DNA from: Sweltsa coloradensis
Taxonomy: Eukaryota; Arthropoda; Insecta; Plecoptera; Chloroperlidae
NCBI GenBank assembly: GCA_024449915.1
Contig: JAMZAV010002191.1
Span: forward strand, 110,257-174,256
DNA length: 64,000 nt
Direction: 5' to 3'
Position numbers and translations under genes: made by a program. How positions within the stretch are numbered: position 1 is the first letter of the stretch; the number at the start of each line of letters is the position of its first letter. Of this stretch, positions 63,221 through 64,000 are shown one piece after another. The notes under the pieces were generated by a model. It made no database searches. It was not told the DNA's origin and saw nothing but the letters and a program-made list of their open reading frames with translations.

Positions 63221-64000
63221 GTGTCGGGTTGGGGGGTGAGGGGGAGAGGGAGGAGAATCTCTTTCCGATGAGGAGGCAAATTGCACATTTTTATCATATA
63301 TATTAGCACACATTAAACAAAACAAAATCAGCAATCACGATGTAGAAGAAGAAACAAGTAAAAAAAATATATAGGGCCTACCGTACTTTGCTTTGCAATT
63401 ACCTCTGTGTCATTATCCCGCCGACTCGTCTTGATATGGTTGCTGCGATACTAGTAACTCCTTTCATTGCAAGAGTAAATGTTTATATAGGTGTCATCTC
63501 AATTGAATCGTGGCTAATCAGCAGGATCCAATTTAAAATACCAGTTTCTGGTGGCCATGATGAATTAGTACAAGGTTATAGTTGGGAAACTAAATAACAT
63601 GTGCTGTTAACAGTAATCCCCCTTTAATTCAAATTCAAGGAACCCTGAAATTCCATTTAAATTAAAAAATAATTAAAATAAATTTAACAGACCCATACAC
63701 GGAGGCAGTATTTTATGGTAAGAGAATTTCCCCGATCAGTAACGACGTTAAGAGGTGTGCGAACAACAGATTTTTACTTCAAATTAAATACGAATAGAAT
63801 ATAATAATAAACTGTTCAAACATTCGAATTTTTTAGTTTGAATAATAGACAATTATTATCATTTAGACTACCTGCATTTAATAAATTAACGATTGAGATT
63901 TCAAATCTAATTCGAGATACAAGTGTTGGAAATTTCCGATTGACGTAACACCCTAAAAACACTGCAAGTAGTGGTTTTGCAGAAAGATAATTTCCCGAAT
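63221..64000. other. Unassigned window end
   Basis: A G-rich tract at 63222-63255, then AT-rich DNA. The 69-codon + strand frame (63388-63597) shows no motif. At 63948 the word ACACCCTAAAAAC suggests that another copy of the 62911 family begins and runs off the window. Confidence 0.4.

Overview
This window is eukaryotic, non-genic, repeat-built DNA. I found no intact host gene, no conserved multi-exon gene, no rRNA or tRNA gene I trust, and nothing bacterial (no operons, ribosome binding sites or CRISPR). Most open frames are short, and the longest come from repeats (a 279-residue Gag-like coiled coil, RNase H pieces, and a frame made of a TATG microsatellite). AT-rich spacers, many dispersed repeats and a stretch studded with AGGCCTA words suggest a marine invertebrate, possibly a deuterostome. 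That is an impression, not a proven assignment.

Two repeat families fill much of the window. SINE-A is a 370-420 bp, GC-rich, hairpin-rich repeat with about 44 full or partial copies. LINE-B is the 3' end of a non-LTR retrotransposon that carries an RNase H domain, with about 29 copies, nearly all truncated at the 5' end. Both end in the same short hairpin (GGCGC, about 20 nt around TATGACCTAACSGTT, GCGCC), so SINE-A probably borrows the LINE-B machinery. Almost every copy points the same way (+ strand; I see only two inverted SINE-A copies), and the two families often alternate.

Layout. 541-4016 is a fold-back element with about 1-kb inverted arms and a TA target duplication, followed by a short palindromic element (family G). 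4.5-11.7 kb is a LINE-B/SINE-A array with a SINE nested in a SINE. 12044-20018 is a long-terminal-repeat retrotransposon with unusually long LTRs (2.17 kb) that keeps a Gag-like frame and lacks recognisable enzymes. 20.8-21.0 kb holds a palindrome with hammerhead-like core words. 24.6-25.5 kb is the minus-strand 3' end of a second LINE (CR1/L2-like). 27-32.6 kb is more SINE-A/LINE-B. 32.8-34.9 kb is a dispersed repeat (family F) interrupted by a microsatellite-bearing inverted-repeat element and by a 5S-rRNA-derived SINE; a second family F copy at 55.3-56.0 kb supplies the empty site. 39.2-43.6 kb is the best LINE-B copy, its frame split by a 2.95-kb inverted-repeat element. 46.7-47.3 kb is a tandem 312-bp duplication. 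48.7-54.3 kb is a large inverted duplication around a 1.4-kb unique island. 54.3-62.8 kb is the densest LINE-B/SINE-A array. 62.9-64 kb starts another repeat family with a minisatellite.

Coordinates of repeat ends are by eye and usually good to about 5-20 bp. They are tighter where a target-site duplication or paired arm is stated.
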